From: JBNGDW01 sp049975325
GTDB taxonomy: Bacteria > Cloacimonadota > Cloacimonadia > JGIOTU-2 > JBNGDW01
DNA length: 25,887 nt
Direction: 5' to 3'
NCBI GenBank assembly: GCA_049975325.1
Contig: JBNGDW010000013.1
Coordinates: 1 to 25,887, forward strand
The notes under the pieces were generated by a model. The model did no database searches. It saw only the letters and a list, made by a program, of their open reading frames with translations, and was not told where the DNA came from. The translations under genes and the position numbers were made by a program. Shown piece after piece: positions 16,854 to 24,534 of the stretch; positions within the stretch are counted from its first letter, which is position 1; each line of letters opens with the position of its first letter.

Positions 16854-17504
16854 ATGAAAAAAAATAAGTCACTACCCAGATCCTATGATTGGAAGGATGA
16901 AGTAAATGTCTATTATGAACGGGCGTTTGCTTTGGCTATTGTCTTACTCCTTTTTATATTTATTGTCTTTCCTAAATTAGAGATTGAGCCCTATAAACAT
17001 GAAGTAAGAGAGATTCAGACAATTGAGCTTCCCCCAGAGGTAAGGGAAGAGTTTAAGCCTCCGGAAACAGTGCAACCGGTAATTCCATTGACAATTGAAG
17101 AGGCTGAGGCGGGCGAGGGAGACGAAGAAATAGAAGAGATTGAGACAATAGGAGCTACTACTTTAGACTTAATGCAACCCCCTCTCCCGGCGCGAGAAAC
17201 CGGTACAACTCCACGCTTCCGAGTATATGAGGAACCTCCTGTTCCTGTTAGACGGATACCACCTGAATATCCAACCTGGGCTCGTAGAATGGGAATTGAA
17301 GGTACTGTTATCCTGCAGGTTGAGATTTTTGAGGATGGCACTGTAGGTGCTATCGAGGTTGTGCAAAGTCTCCAATCAGGTCCCGGCGGTCTGGATGAAG
17401 CTGCAATTAACGCTGTTAAACAATGGCGCTTTGCCCCTGCAAAAAGTCAGGGTAAACCTATCGCTGTCTGGGCAACTATACCAATAGAATTTAAGTTAGA
17501 TTAA
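16854..17504 (+). CDS. tonB: TonB energy transducer
   Basis: 216 residues: cytoplasmic N-terminus of about 23 residues, one membrane helix (about 24-39), an acidic and Pro-rich periplasmic spacer (about 40-125, with EAEAGEGDEEIEEIE), and a C-terminal TonB domain (about 130-216) showing PPEYPTWARRMGIEGTVILQ, FEDGTV, LDEAAINAVKQWRFAPA and a final IPIEFKLD strand. It transmits ExbB/ExbD energy to the TonB box of outer-membrane receptors, most simply the one encoded at the head of this operon. The helix lacks the His seen in the E. coli TonB helix, and the spacer is acidic rather than the usual Pro-Lys type. No Shine-Dalgarno is visible; the 20 bases upstream are AT-rich. Confidence 0.92.
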   Translation: MKKNKSLPRSYDWKDEVNVYYERAFALAIVLLLFIFIVFPKLEIEPYKHEVREIQTIELPPEVREEFKPPETVQPVIPLTIEEAEAGEGDEEIEEIETIGATTLDLMQPPLPARETGTTPRFRVYEEPPVPVRRIPPEYPTWARRMGIEGTVILQVEIFEDGTVGAIEVVQSLQSGPGGLDEAAINAVKQWRFAPAKSQGKPIAVWATIPIEFKLD

Positions 17505-17532
17505 AAAGAAAGATAGTTAGGAGGTAAACGAG

Positions 17533-20445
17533 ATGTATCCTAAAAGAAAATTAATTATAACTCTGATCCTCATACTTCTGGTTGGACTGTATTCTGCAGC
17601 AGTTGCTCGCTCTGTTATGGGAGGAAGCGGAGGAGATAAAAGACTGGATATCTTCCACTATCATAATGTTGGAAATATCTGGATGCGTGTGAGTAACTAT
17701 GGATTTTTTGGCTCAGGAGATGATGTCGTTCCCCAATGGCCCTCGCTCGAATACCCTGCCGGCTCAGGTATTGACTATTTGTATCAAGGGGCTGTATGGT
17801 TTGGGGCCAAAAAACAGAGAAGAAATGAACTAGGAGAAAAATTATACTGGGGAGACGCAGCACACTCAGAAGAGGAAATTGGAACCATAGACTTGGGATT
17901 CGGCAGAGTGATAGATACCCTTTGCTCTGTAGGGTTTGATGGAGATGCGGATATGTATGAATTCTTACCAGCCTATAATCCATTGGAGCAGGTTGCCTTG
18001 GGTGTTGTTTATGACCAGTCTAATAGATATGACGGGATCTTAGAAGCATCAATACGAGAGCAGAAAGCGGGCGTTGATGATGATGGTGATGGATGGATTG
18101 ATGAGGATATGCCTGGCTTTACCTTTCCATTTCGGCCAGCGGTAAGCGAACATGACGGTGAAGTTCTGCAAACTCTCCCAGCAGCCTTTGCCGATTTCGG
18201 AGACCAGTTCCCATACGAACTTGAGCCTGGATACCAGTCTGGGACTATAATTAGTAATTCAAGAATCTGGTTTCCGTATGGTTTTTTATACTTAGGCTAT
18301 AAAGACCCTGATAGTCTATACCTCTTTGCAATGTCTCAGGATGATGATGGTGATGGATTGATTGATGAGGATGGGGCACCAATGTCTGAACAAGATTTTA
18401 TTGGCTATTATTATGATTATAGCCCGTTTGGAACCCCAGGTGAACGCTGGTGGGGCGGTTGGAATTTTAATCAGGGACACACTCCATTGAATGTAAGGGT
18501 CAGGCAGATGAGTTTTCAGTGGAGTTATGAGTATATTAAAAACCTTGTATATATTGAGTTTGATATTACAAATATGAATCTAGTAGATACATTGTTTGAC
18601 TGTGCTATGGGTATATATATGGATTGTGATGTAGGCCCACAATCATGGAGTGCGAGTTCACGCGCCCCAGATGATGTTTCCGGTTATGTAGGAGGTAAAG
18701 CTTTAGAATTTGCCTATACTCGTGATGCTGATTATGATGGCGGATTAACCCCGGGCTTTATTGGAGCGCGTGTGTGTACGCCTATCCCAGATCCAGATTC
18801 ATTAAACTATGCTTGCTGGAGATGGAAGGTAAGCGATGGTCCCCGTGATGAAGTCCCCGGAAAGAAACGTAATGAGAAGTATTGGTTGCTAACGGGTCGC
18901 AATCCGGATGAGTCAAAGTTTTATAACTTACGGGTAGGCGGAGAAGACTCTGAAGTTTTCGAATACGTGGAAGAAGAGCCTGTTGATACAAGATTTTTGT
19001 TCGCTTTCTATGGTGACCAGCAAGGCTTGGAGGCTCCTTCAGACTCTACCTGGAATTTACTCCCGGGCGAGACAATGAAGATCGTTGTTGCTGTTTTCCC
19101 TGGCGAAAGTCTCGGGGAACTCAAACGTACTGCTGAATGGGCAAAAACTATATATGGCAAGGCACAAAGCCTTACAGAGGTTATTTTACCGGATACATTT
19201 AAACATTATGAAGCCCCAGGTCCACCAGACGCACCCAAAATGGCAGTATCTCTGGCTGAAACTGGTGACTCTATTTTTGTCTACTGGGATAATCGCTCTG
19301 AGTTCTCATATGATGATAAGATTGTCGCCAGCTCCCTTATTCGACCTGACTTAGTTGATAGGGACACTGCTGATAGGTTGTGTCACGATTTCCAGGGATA
19401 TACACTATGGTTAGCCTCGGGGTATGGTGAGCAGGATGCCTATCAACAAGTTGACCGCTGGGATAAAATTGATACACAGCAGGATCATGATGACTATAAT
19501 TGTCTAATTAACAATACAGAAGAGGTATATTTTGGTGGATACTTAGGCATAGACAAAGGATTGCCACAAGCACATGAAGTTGCTCCTAATGAGGTTATCT
19601 ATACGCGGCCTGATACAACTATCTACTGGACAGACTACTTTATGTTAGATTCTCTCTATCAGTTTTCTCCGGTAACTGAAGGTAGTACTGTCTATGGCAT
19701 ACCACTTTATGCAGCTGATGTTGACTCTTTAGTTGATGTTAGTGGACTGACTTTTGATGCGGAAGCCCTGCTCTTCAAAAATCCTAATGTGCCAGATGAT
19801 ATATATCTAAAACTTTATGAGGATAGACTTATACCAGTTCAGGGGCATGATGGACAATATCATGGTGGATATAATAGTTTTGCTGAAATGCGAAAAGCAA
19901 GATTAGCAAGACGTTATTATAAATATACTATTAAATATCCTGATAAGGGTGTAGAAAATTATATTGCAGTGACTGCCTTTGACCGTGGAATACCGGAGAG
20001 AAACCTTCAATCACTGGAATCAGGTAAGGATGTCAATAGAGTGACTATCTTCCCTGGACCAGCAACCGTTTCTGATATGAATGAAATATATGTAGTGCCA
20101 AATCCATATATCGGACAGAGTAAGTTTGATGGCAAAAGAGAAAGAGATGAAAAAGGTGATAGAAGTAAACGTATCTGGTTTGTAAATCTTCCTAAAGAAT
20201 GTACAATACGCATCTATACCTTAGCAGGTGATCTAGTAGATGTTATAGAACATCGTGGAGAGCATACTGTAGATGTCATTAATCCAAGTAAGGCGGCTCA
20301 TACTGGGCTTGCGCCAGAAGGTATGCATTCCTGGGACATGCTTTCAAAGCATGACCAGATTATTTCCAGTGGAGTATATCTTTACTCTGTGGAAGACCAT
20401 GCTACAGGAAATGTGAAGGTCAATAAGTTTGCAATTATTAAGTAG
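17533..20445 (+). CDS. Large acidic secreted protein with sorting-like C-terminal domain
   Basis: 970 residues, preceded by a perfect AGGAGGT seven bases before the ATG. A signal peptide covers about 1-25 (ends SAAVA). The body is rich in Asp, Tyr, Trp and Gly, has few lysines and looks beta-rich. Two near-identical calcium-type loops (DDDGDGxIDED) lie at 182-192 and 270-280. The tail from about 850 has the VPNPY motif (855-859), then FVNLPKECTIRIYTLAGDLV and SSGVYLYSVEDHATGNVKVNKFAIIK, the layout of FlgD-like or type IX-style sorting domains. This whole-protein type recurs in FCB genomes as hypothetical; I know no assigned function. Placement between tonB and a PorV-like gene suggests an outer-surface partner of the receptor or a cargo of the PorV-like protein. 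Confidence 0.85.
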   Translation: MYPKRKLIITLILILLVGLYSAAVARSVMGGSGGDKRLDIFHYHNVGNIWMRVSNYGFFGSGDDVVPQWPSLEYPAGSGIDYLYQGAVWFGAKKQRRNELGEKLYWGDAAHSEEEIGTIDLGFGRVIDTLCSVGFDGDADMYEFLPAYNPLEQVALGVVYDQSNRYDGILEASIREQKAGVDDDGDGWIDEDMPGFTFPFRPAVSEHDGEVLQTLPAAFADFGDQFPYELEPGYQSGTIISNSRIWFPYGFLYLGYKDPDSLYLFAMSQDDDGDGLIDEDGAPMSEQDFIGYYYDYSPFGTPGERWWGGWNFNQGHTPLNVRVRQMSFQWSYEYIKNLVYIEFDITNMNLVDTLFDCAMGIYMDCDVGPQSWSASSRAPDDVSGYVGGKALEFAYTRDADYDGGLTPGFIGARVCTPIPDPDSLNYACWRWKVSDGPRDEVPGKKRNEKYWLLTGRNPDESKFYNLRVGGEDSEVFEYVEEEPVDTRFLFAFYGDQQGLEAPSDSTWNLLPGETMKIVVAVFPGESLGELKRTAEWAKTIYGKAQSLTEVILPDTFKHYEAPGPPDAPKMAVSLAETGDSIFVYWDNRSEFSYDDKIVASSLIRPDLVDRDTADRLCHDFQGYTLWLASGYGEQDAYQQVDRWDKIDTQQDHDDYNCLINNTEEVYFGGYLGIDKGLPQAHEVAPNEVIYTRPDTTIYWTDYFMLDSLYQFSPVTEGSTVYGIPLYAADVDSLVDVSGLTFDAEALLFKNPNVPDDIYLKLYEDRLIPVQGHDGQYHGGYNSFAEMRKARLARRYYKYTIKYPDKGVENYIAVTAFDRGIPERNLQSLESGKDVNRVTIFPGPATVSDMNEIYVVPNPYIGQSKFDGKRERDEKGDRSKRIWFVNLPKECTIRIYTLAGDLVDVIEHRGEHTVDVINPSKAAHTGLAPEGMHSWDMLSKHDQIISSGVYLYSVEDHATGNVKVNKFAIIK
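18076..18108 (+). repeat. Calcium-loop repeat, copy 1 in the 970-residue protein
   Basis: Encodes DDDGDGWIDED (residues 182-192). It differs from the copy 264 bases downstream by one base in 33, so it is conserved at the DNA level as well as in protein. Asp spacing fits a DxDxDG calcium-binding loop. Confidence 0.8.
18340..18372 (+). repeat. Calcium-loop repeat, copy 2 in the 970-residue protein
   Basis: Encodes DDDGDGLIDED (residues 270-280), 32 of 33 bases identical to copy 1. The flanking protein sequences are unrelated, so only the loop is repeated. Confidence 0.8.
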
Positions 20446-20459
20446 ATAAGGGGCGTACA

Positions 20460-21515
20460 ATGAAAAAATTTGCTGGAATATGTTTAGCAGCAATGCTTAT
20501 ATTGCCAACACTGGCTGTAGGTGATATCTTTCCAAAGGCTGGGACAGCCGGACTCCAGTTTCTTAAATTAGATGTAGATGCGAGAGCAGTTGGAATGGGT
20601 GGAGCATACACACCTTACGCCAAAGGTGCTTCAGCCTCCTATTGGAACCCGGCAGGACTCGCTTATACTACTGGAAATGAACTTTTTCTAAATCATCTTG
20701 AGTATGTCGCTGATATCAATTATGAGTATGCAACATTTGCCTTTCCTACCAATATAGGAATCTTTGCCATAAATACTTCCGTTCTCTATATGGATTGGAT
20801 GGATGTTACAACTGAAGACGAATTTGGACCTAATGGTGAAGAGTTTACCGGTAGCGATATTATGGCTGGTGTATCTTACGGCACAAAGATTACAGATAAG
20901 TTTGCAATCGGCTTAACCGGAAAATACTTGCGCCAGAATATTGATGAGTATAATGTCAATGGCTGGAGCGTTGATTTTGGAACAATTTATGAAAGCGAAC
21001 TTGACCTCTGGGTGCTTCATGATATAATAATTGGAATGAGCCTACGAAATTTTGGCCCTGATCTCGGATATAAAGTCGATAATGATGGAGATGGACTTTA
21101 TGATGAAGACCCATTCGACCTTTTGGATAATGATGGAGATGGCCTTATTGATGAAGATGGAGAAGAACTGGCGTTTCCTGTACCAATGAACTTCTCCTTA
21201 GGTATTGCGACAAATCTTTATAAAACTGAGATGCATTCCTTAGACCTGGTTTTTCAGCTTGATAACTGCGTAGACCGTTTAGAAACATATAATCTTGGTG
21301 CAGAATTTAAGATTGGTACATTCTTTTTACGCGGTGGTTATCAGTTTAATAAAGATGCTCAATCCTGGACATGCGGTTTTGGTTGTAAGATTCCTACCTC
21401 CTTTGCTATACTTGACTTAGATTTTGCCTACAGCGGATTTGGCTACCTGGAAGAAGATATGGGTGATGATTTTCTAACTGGACCGATGCGATTCTCTCTC
21501 AAAATGGCGTTCTAA
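20460..21515 (+). CDS. PorV/PorQ-family outer-membrane beta-barrel protein
   Basis: 351 residues. A signal peptide at about 1-21 is followed by the family hallmark GTAGLQFLKLDVDARAVGMGGAYT and YWNPAGLAY, then alternating amphipathic strands ending in MRFSLKMAF with terminal Phe. This fits the PorV/PorQ (UPF0164-like, FadL-related) family. In type IX secretion PorV carries C-terminal-domain proteins from the translocon to the attachment complex. Residues 207-233 hold an insertion with two calcium-type loops (DNDGDGLYDED and DNDGDGLIDED), not a usual part of the family as I know it. The gene starts 14 bases after the 970-residue protein with AAGGGG as ribosome site. It is followed by a protein with a sorting-like tail, so a shuttle role is plausible but inferred. 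Confidence 0.85.
   Translation: MKKFAGICLAAMLILPTLAVGDIFPKAGTAGLQFLKLDVDARAVGMGGAYTPYAKGASASYWNPAGLAYTTGNELFLNHLEYVADINYEYATFAFPTNIGIFAINTSVLYMDWMDVTTEDEFGPNGEEFTGSDIMAGVSYGTKITDKFAIGLTGKYLRQNIDEYNVNGWSVDFGTIYESELDLWVLHDIIIGMSLRNFGPDLGYKVDNDGDGLYDEDPFDLLDNDGDGLIDEDGEELAFPVPMNFSLGIATNLYKTEMHSLDLVFQLDNCVDRLETYNLGAEFKIGTFFLRGGYQFNKDAQSWTCGFGCKIPTSFAILDLDFAYSGFGYLEEDMGDDFLTGPMRFSLKMAF
21078..21158 (+). repeat. Paired calcium-loop repeat in the PorV-like protein
   Basis: Two 33-base units at 21078-21110 and 21126-21158 encode DNDGDGLYDED and DNDGDGLIDED, differing at four bases. They match the loops of the upstream 970-residue protein in form, which ties the two proteins together. Confidence 0.8.
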
Positions 21516-21553
21516 ATAAAAAGAAAAAATAATGTGTAAACCAATTAAAACAA

Positions 21554-21569
21554 TCCGCCAGCCGGCGGA
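21554..21569 (+). promoter_or_regulatory. GC-rich hairpin just before a ribosome site
   Basis: TCCGCC at 21554-21559 pairs perfectly with GGCGGA at 21564-21569 around an AGCC loop. The hairpin stops one base before the AAGGAG ribosome site of the 723-residue protein, in an otherwise AT-rich 66-base gap, the widest inside the operon. Possible roles are mRNA processing or stability between cistrons, differential expression, or a dispersed palindromic repeat. Confidence 0.55.
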
Positions 21570-21581
21570 GAAGGAGAAAAG

Positions 21582-23753
21582 ATGAAAAAAGTAACATTAA
21601 TAGTGGCTGGCATAATCTTTCTATTTACTGGGACGCTGGTTGCCAGTGACCGCATGCTTCCAGCTAAGACTGAATCTTATTCTTGTGTCCCAGCACCATT
21701 GCCAGACCACTTAAAGAACAACAATTCTGACAGACTTGAAAGAATCCCTCCCCGAGACCCGCCTGAGTATGAATTTGTGGTCTTTCCTACACCAATAGTA
21801 ACTGCTTATTATGATTATATGCCCGGTAACTATAATGGTCATCCTATAAAACTTCAGGCTGCAAATGGTGGTGCATATGAAGGTATATACTTTATTTTCC
21901 ATGGTCAGCCTGGTTCTACTGCCAATAACAGAAGAGTTTATTGGGGTTATGCAGACTCGTACACTGATACAGCTATTGAATATGGATTAATTACTTCTTA
22001 TGATAAGATGCAGGGCTATTCTGGACTTGATATTCACCCTGCTTCAGGAGATGCAATAGCCAGCTGGCATGAGAACATATTCCCTGACTCAGATCTTGAT
22101 TGTGCCGTAACATATGATGACTATGATCTGATGATGTTACCTGGATTCTGGCAGGACCCTATGGGAATACCACAACCCCCTGAGCCAACCCGGGAGTATA
22201 TTTGGCCATACATATATGTAGGACCTTCACCTGAGCCTGGATATGTAAGAGTCTATCACATTAGTAACAATTCAGCAATGGATAATTATTGTGAGCATAC
22301 TCGACTTATGTATATCGATGTTCCTAATGATGATTATGAATATGGTGATATGTGGCAGATACTGGAGCTTGATAACTGGTCGGAGCCCATTTATATCTTT
22401 CGCGATTGGGCAGAAGAATATGACATCAGACCCTACTCTACCTTTTCTGTGAGTTGGGATGAGCCTGGCAAAGTGGCTTTTATGGGCTATGCTGGTTATA
22501 CTATGGAGGACCCCACAGGCGAGGAACCTGTTGATCCAGGCTTCTATGTCTGGGAGTCGTATGATTATGGTGAAACCTGGGATTATGCTAATCTGCATAG
22601 CTGCTACCCCATTATGAATAGTATGTACGTGCTTTATGAAATAGCGAATGTGCCTGGATTTACTGATGAGGATGGAGTTCCATATCCTAACCTTGATGTA
22701 TTCGTTGGGTGGCCTGGAAGTCTGCATACAGGACATCATACAGCTCTATATGATGGCGAAGGGAATCTGCATATGCCTATATTGTTATGGATTGCCTATG
22801 TTGATGAAGAAGAAGGTTCGGCTTATTATTGGCCTGCGTATCTTTTCCATTTTCAGGCTGAAATTGTCTATATGGCAGATGGCACCTGGGAGTTACGCTA
22901 TGTGGCAGACCTACCAGGAACCGATCCATGGACTGGAACCCCTGTTCCCTGGCCCGACTCTGTGACGGTTTACCCTTGGTTAGATATTTCTACTTCGAAT
23001 GTTGATTTAATGTTTCATGAAAATATCCAACATCAGGCTGTTAATAGAGAGAATGGTTGGCTGGTTCAGGTCTGGGCCAATGGGACAGAAATGCTGAAAG
23101 CTGAAAATCCAGATGTAGAGTATCCAGATCTAACAGATCCGAATTACCTTGGACATCCTATAATTTATGTGTCTGCATCTCGAGATAATGGCGCGACATG
23201 GAGTGACCCGATAGAGCTTACTGATATTTACAGTGGGGAATTTCCTGATTTCGCCAATCAGATCACCGTCTATCCCTATGTGGCTCCTCAGATTGTAGAT
23301 TTAGGGGATAATTGGGGTCAGATATTTATGTACTACTTTGATGATAATGATTATGGTAGTTTTGTCCACAACCAGGGTCCCGCTACAGGTGGTGATATTA
23401 CCTGGATGTCTATAAAAATCGATTTCAGTACTGTTCCTCATGGTATAGAAGAGGAACCAGAGGTTGTATCAGAATTTGTAGTAGCGAACTATCCGAATCC
23501 TTTTTCCACTTCTACCCGGATTTCTTTTACTCTACCATTTGGCAAGACAGCCAATCCCCAAGTTACAATCTACAACACTCGTGGTCAGTTAGTACGCAGC
23601 CTTACTCCAGAGCAGACCTCAGAGCCGAGAGAGTGGCAGGCTACCTGGGATGGAAAGGATATGCATGGCAGTTCGGTTGCTAATGGTATCTATTTCTATA
23701 AGGTAGAGACTTCTCTGGGAACTGGTTCAGGAAAGATGCTTTTGATGAAATAG
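21582..23753 (+). CDS. Secreted Asp-box protein with sorting-like C-terminal domain
   Basis: 723 residues; AAGGAG precedes the ATG. A signal peptide covers about 1-22. The body is rich in Tyr, Trp, Asp and Pro. Two canonical Asp-boxes (S-x-D-x-G-x-T-W) occur at 326-333 (SYDYGETW) and 533-540 (SRDNGATW), the hallmark of sialidase-like and BNR beta-propellers. From about 629 to the end lies a standard FlgD-like sorting domain: VANYPNPFSTSTRISFTLP, VTIYNTRGQLVRSL, WQATWDGKDMHGSSVANGIYFYKVE and a final KMLLMK. It is thus probably exported and attached at the surface, possibly by the PorV-like protein encoded immediately upstream. No sialidase Arg triad or Tyr/Glu catalytic pair can be assigned by eye, so enzymatic activity is not claimed. 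Confidence 0.85.
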   Translation: MKKVTLIVAGIIFLFTGTLVASDRMLPAKTESYSCVPAPLPDHLKNNNSDRLERIPPRDPPEYEFVVFPTPIVTAYYDYMPGNYNGHPIKLQAANGGAYEGIYFIFHGQPGSTANNRRVYWGYADSYTDTAIEYGLITSYDKMQGYSGLDIHPASGDAIASWHENIFPDSDLDCAVTYDDYDLMMLPGFWQDPMGIPQPPEPTREYIWPYIYVGPSPEPGYVRVYHISNNSAMDNYCEHTRLMYIDVPNDDYEYGDMWQILELDNWSEPIYIFRDWAEEYDIRPYSTFSVSWDEPGKVAFMGYAGYTMEDPTGEEPVDPGFYVWESYDYGETWDYANLHSCYPIMNSMYVLYEIANVPGFTDEDGVPYPNLDVFVGWPGSLHTGHHTALYDGEGNLHMPILLWIAYVDEEEGSAYYWPAYLFHFQAEIVYMADGTWELRYVADLPGTDPWTGTPVPWPDSVTVYPWLDISTSNVDLMFHENIQHQAVNRENGWLVQVWANGTEMLKAENPDVEYPDLTDPNYLGHPIIYVSASRDNGATWSDPIELTDIYSGEFPDFANQITVYPYVAPQIVDLGDNWGQIFMYYFDDNDYGSFVHNQGPATGGDITWMSIKIDFSTVPHGIEEEPEVVSEFVVANYPNPFSTSTRISFTLPFGKTANPQVTIYNTRGQLVRSLTPEQTSEPREWQATWDGKDMHGSSVANGIYFYKVETSLGTGSGKMLLMK

Positions 23754-23782
23754 TTGAAGAGAAAGAATTCTAAGCATAGCAA

Positions 23783-23829
23783 AGAGCCGCCTATCTGCAC
23801 ACTCTGAATCGTGGCAGGTAGGCGGCTCT
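23783..23829 (+). terminator. Strong hairpin at operon end
   Basis: Bases 23783-23798 pair with 23814-23829 over 16 bp with one G-T wobble, around a 15-base loop, and the stem is GC-rich at its base. It sits 30 bases after the stop of the 723-residue gene and separates two gene groups, as a terminator should. No T-run follows (the next bases are CATATTCC), so it may instead depend on a factor or protect the 3-prime end of the transcript. Confidence 0.65.
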
Positions 23830-23877
23830 CATATTCCATGCAGAGACTTTCTTCCAATGGGAAAAGATGCAAAAATA

Positions 23878-23930
23878 TTGACAAAAGACATAGGACCTAG
23901 TGATCTTCAATTTAATACACTTTTAGGAGG
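23878..23930 (+). promoter_or_regulatory. Possible lpoB promoter and ribosome site
   Basis: A perfect TTGACA at 23878-23883 lies 51 bases before the lipoprotein start, past the hairpin. TTTAAT at 23911-23916 is a weak minus-10 at too long a spacing. AGGAGG at 23925-23930 is a strong ribosome site. Bases 23891-23899 form a small palindrome, TAGG-A-CCTA, that could bind a regulator. Confidence 0.3.
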
Positions 23931-23934
23931 AGAG

Positions 23935-24534
23935 ATGTATAGAAAAAAAGCAATGTTAGGTGTAATATTTCTTTTGATTTTGGGTTGTAGTGCGAGCCGT
24001 GAAGTCCAACGAATGGATGTTGAGACCACAATCGATTTAAGTGGAAGATGGAATGATACTGATTCACGGTTAGTGGCTGAGGCTATTACAAAGGATATTC
24101 TCTCACGCAGCTGGCTTCCTGAATATATTGCTGCCACTGGGGAAAAACCTGTGGTAATTGTCGGGACTATTCGTAATAAGACAAGTGAGCACATCAATGT
24201 TGAGACATTTGCCAAGGATATTGAGCGCGAGCTTGTTAATTCCGGCGCTGTGAGATTGGTTGCTGATGCAAAGCAAAGAGAAGAGATTCGCAGCGAACGC
24301 CTTGAGCAGCAACAATATGCATCTGCAGAAACCGCAAAACGGCTGGCACAAGAGCTGGGCGCTGACTTTATGTTGCAAGGCACTCTAAACTCAATTGAGG
24401 ATACTATAGAAGGCGAAAAAGTCGTGTATTATCAAACAGACCTTGAACTTGTGCATCTTGAAACAAATGAGAAGGTCTGGATCGGAAGCCAAAAGATTAA
24501 AAAATATATAACACAATCCAAATATAAATGGTAA
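23935..24534 (+). CDS. lpoB: LpoB-family penicillin-binding-protein activator lipoprotein
   Basis: 199 residues from the ATG at 23935, which follows AGGAGG and opens a lipoprotein signal with LILGC (Cys18). An earlier in-frame ATG at 23857 lacks a ribosome site and would bury the signal. The mature part has DLSGRWNDTDSRLVAEAITKDI, KPVVIVGTIRNKTSEHIN, ELVNSGAVRLV and LGADFMLQGTLNSI, the LpoB (COG3417) layout. In E. coli, LpoB in the outer membrane reaches through the wall to stimulate the peptidoglycan synthase PBP1B. The gene overlaps the next by 7 bases. The family match is good; the partner synthase here is unknown. Confidence 0.88.
   Translation: MYRKKAMLGVIFLLILGCSASREVQRMDVETTIDLSGRWNDTDSRLVAEAITKDILSRSWLPEYIAATGEKPVVIVGTIRNKTSEHINVETFAKDIERELVNSGAVRLVADAKQREEIRSERLEQQQYASAETAKRLAQELGADFMLQGTLNSIEDTIEGEKVVYYQTDLELVHLETNEKVWIGSQKIKKYITQSKYKW

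Noticed and set aside
22272..22739. 155-residue minus-strand frame inside the Asp-box protein
   Set aside because: The His/Ile-rich translation follows from Asp/Tyr codons on the other strand; no ribosome site and no family features.
21582..23753. Active sialidase
   Set aside because: Asp-boxes are structural and occur in many non-enzymatic propellers; the catalytic residues could not be identified by eye.
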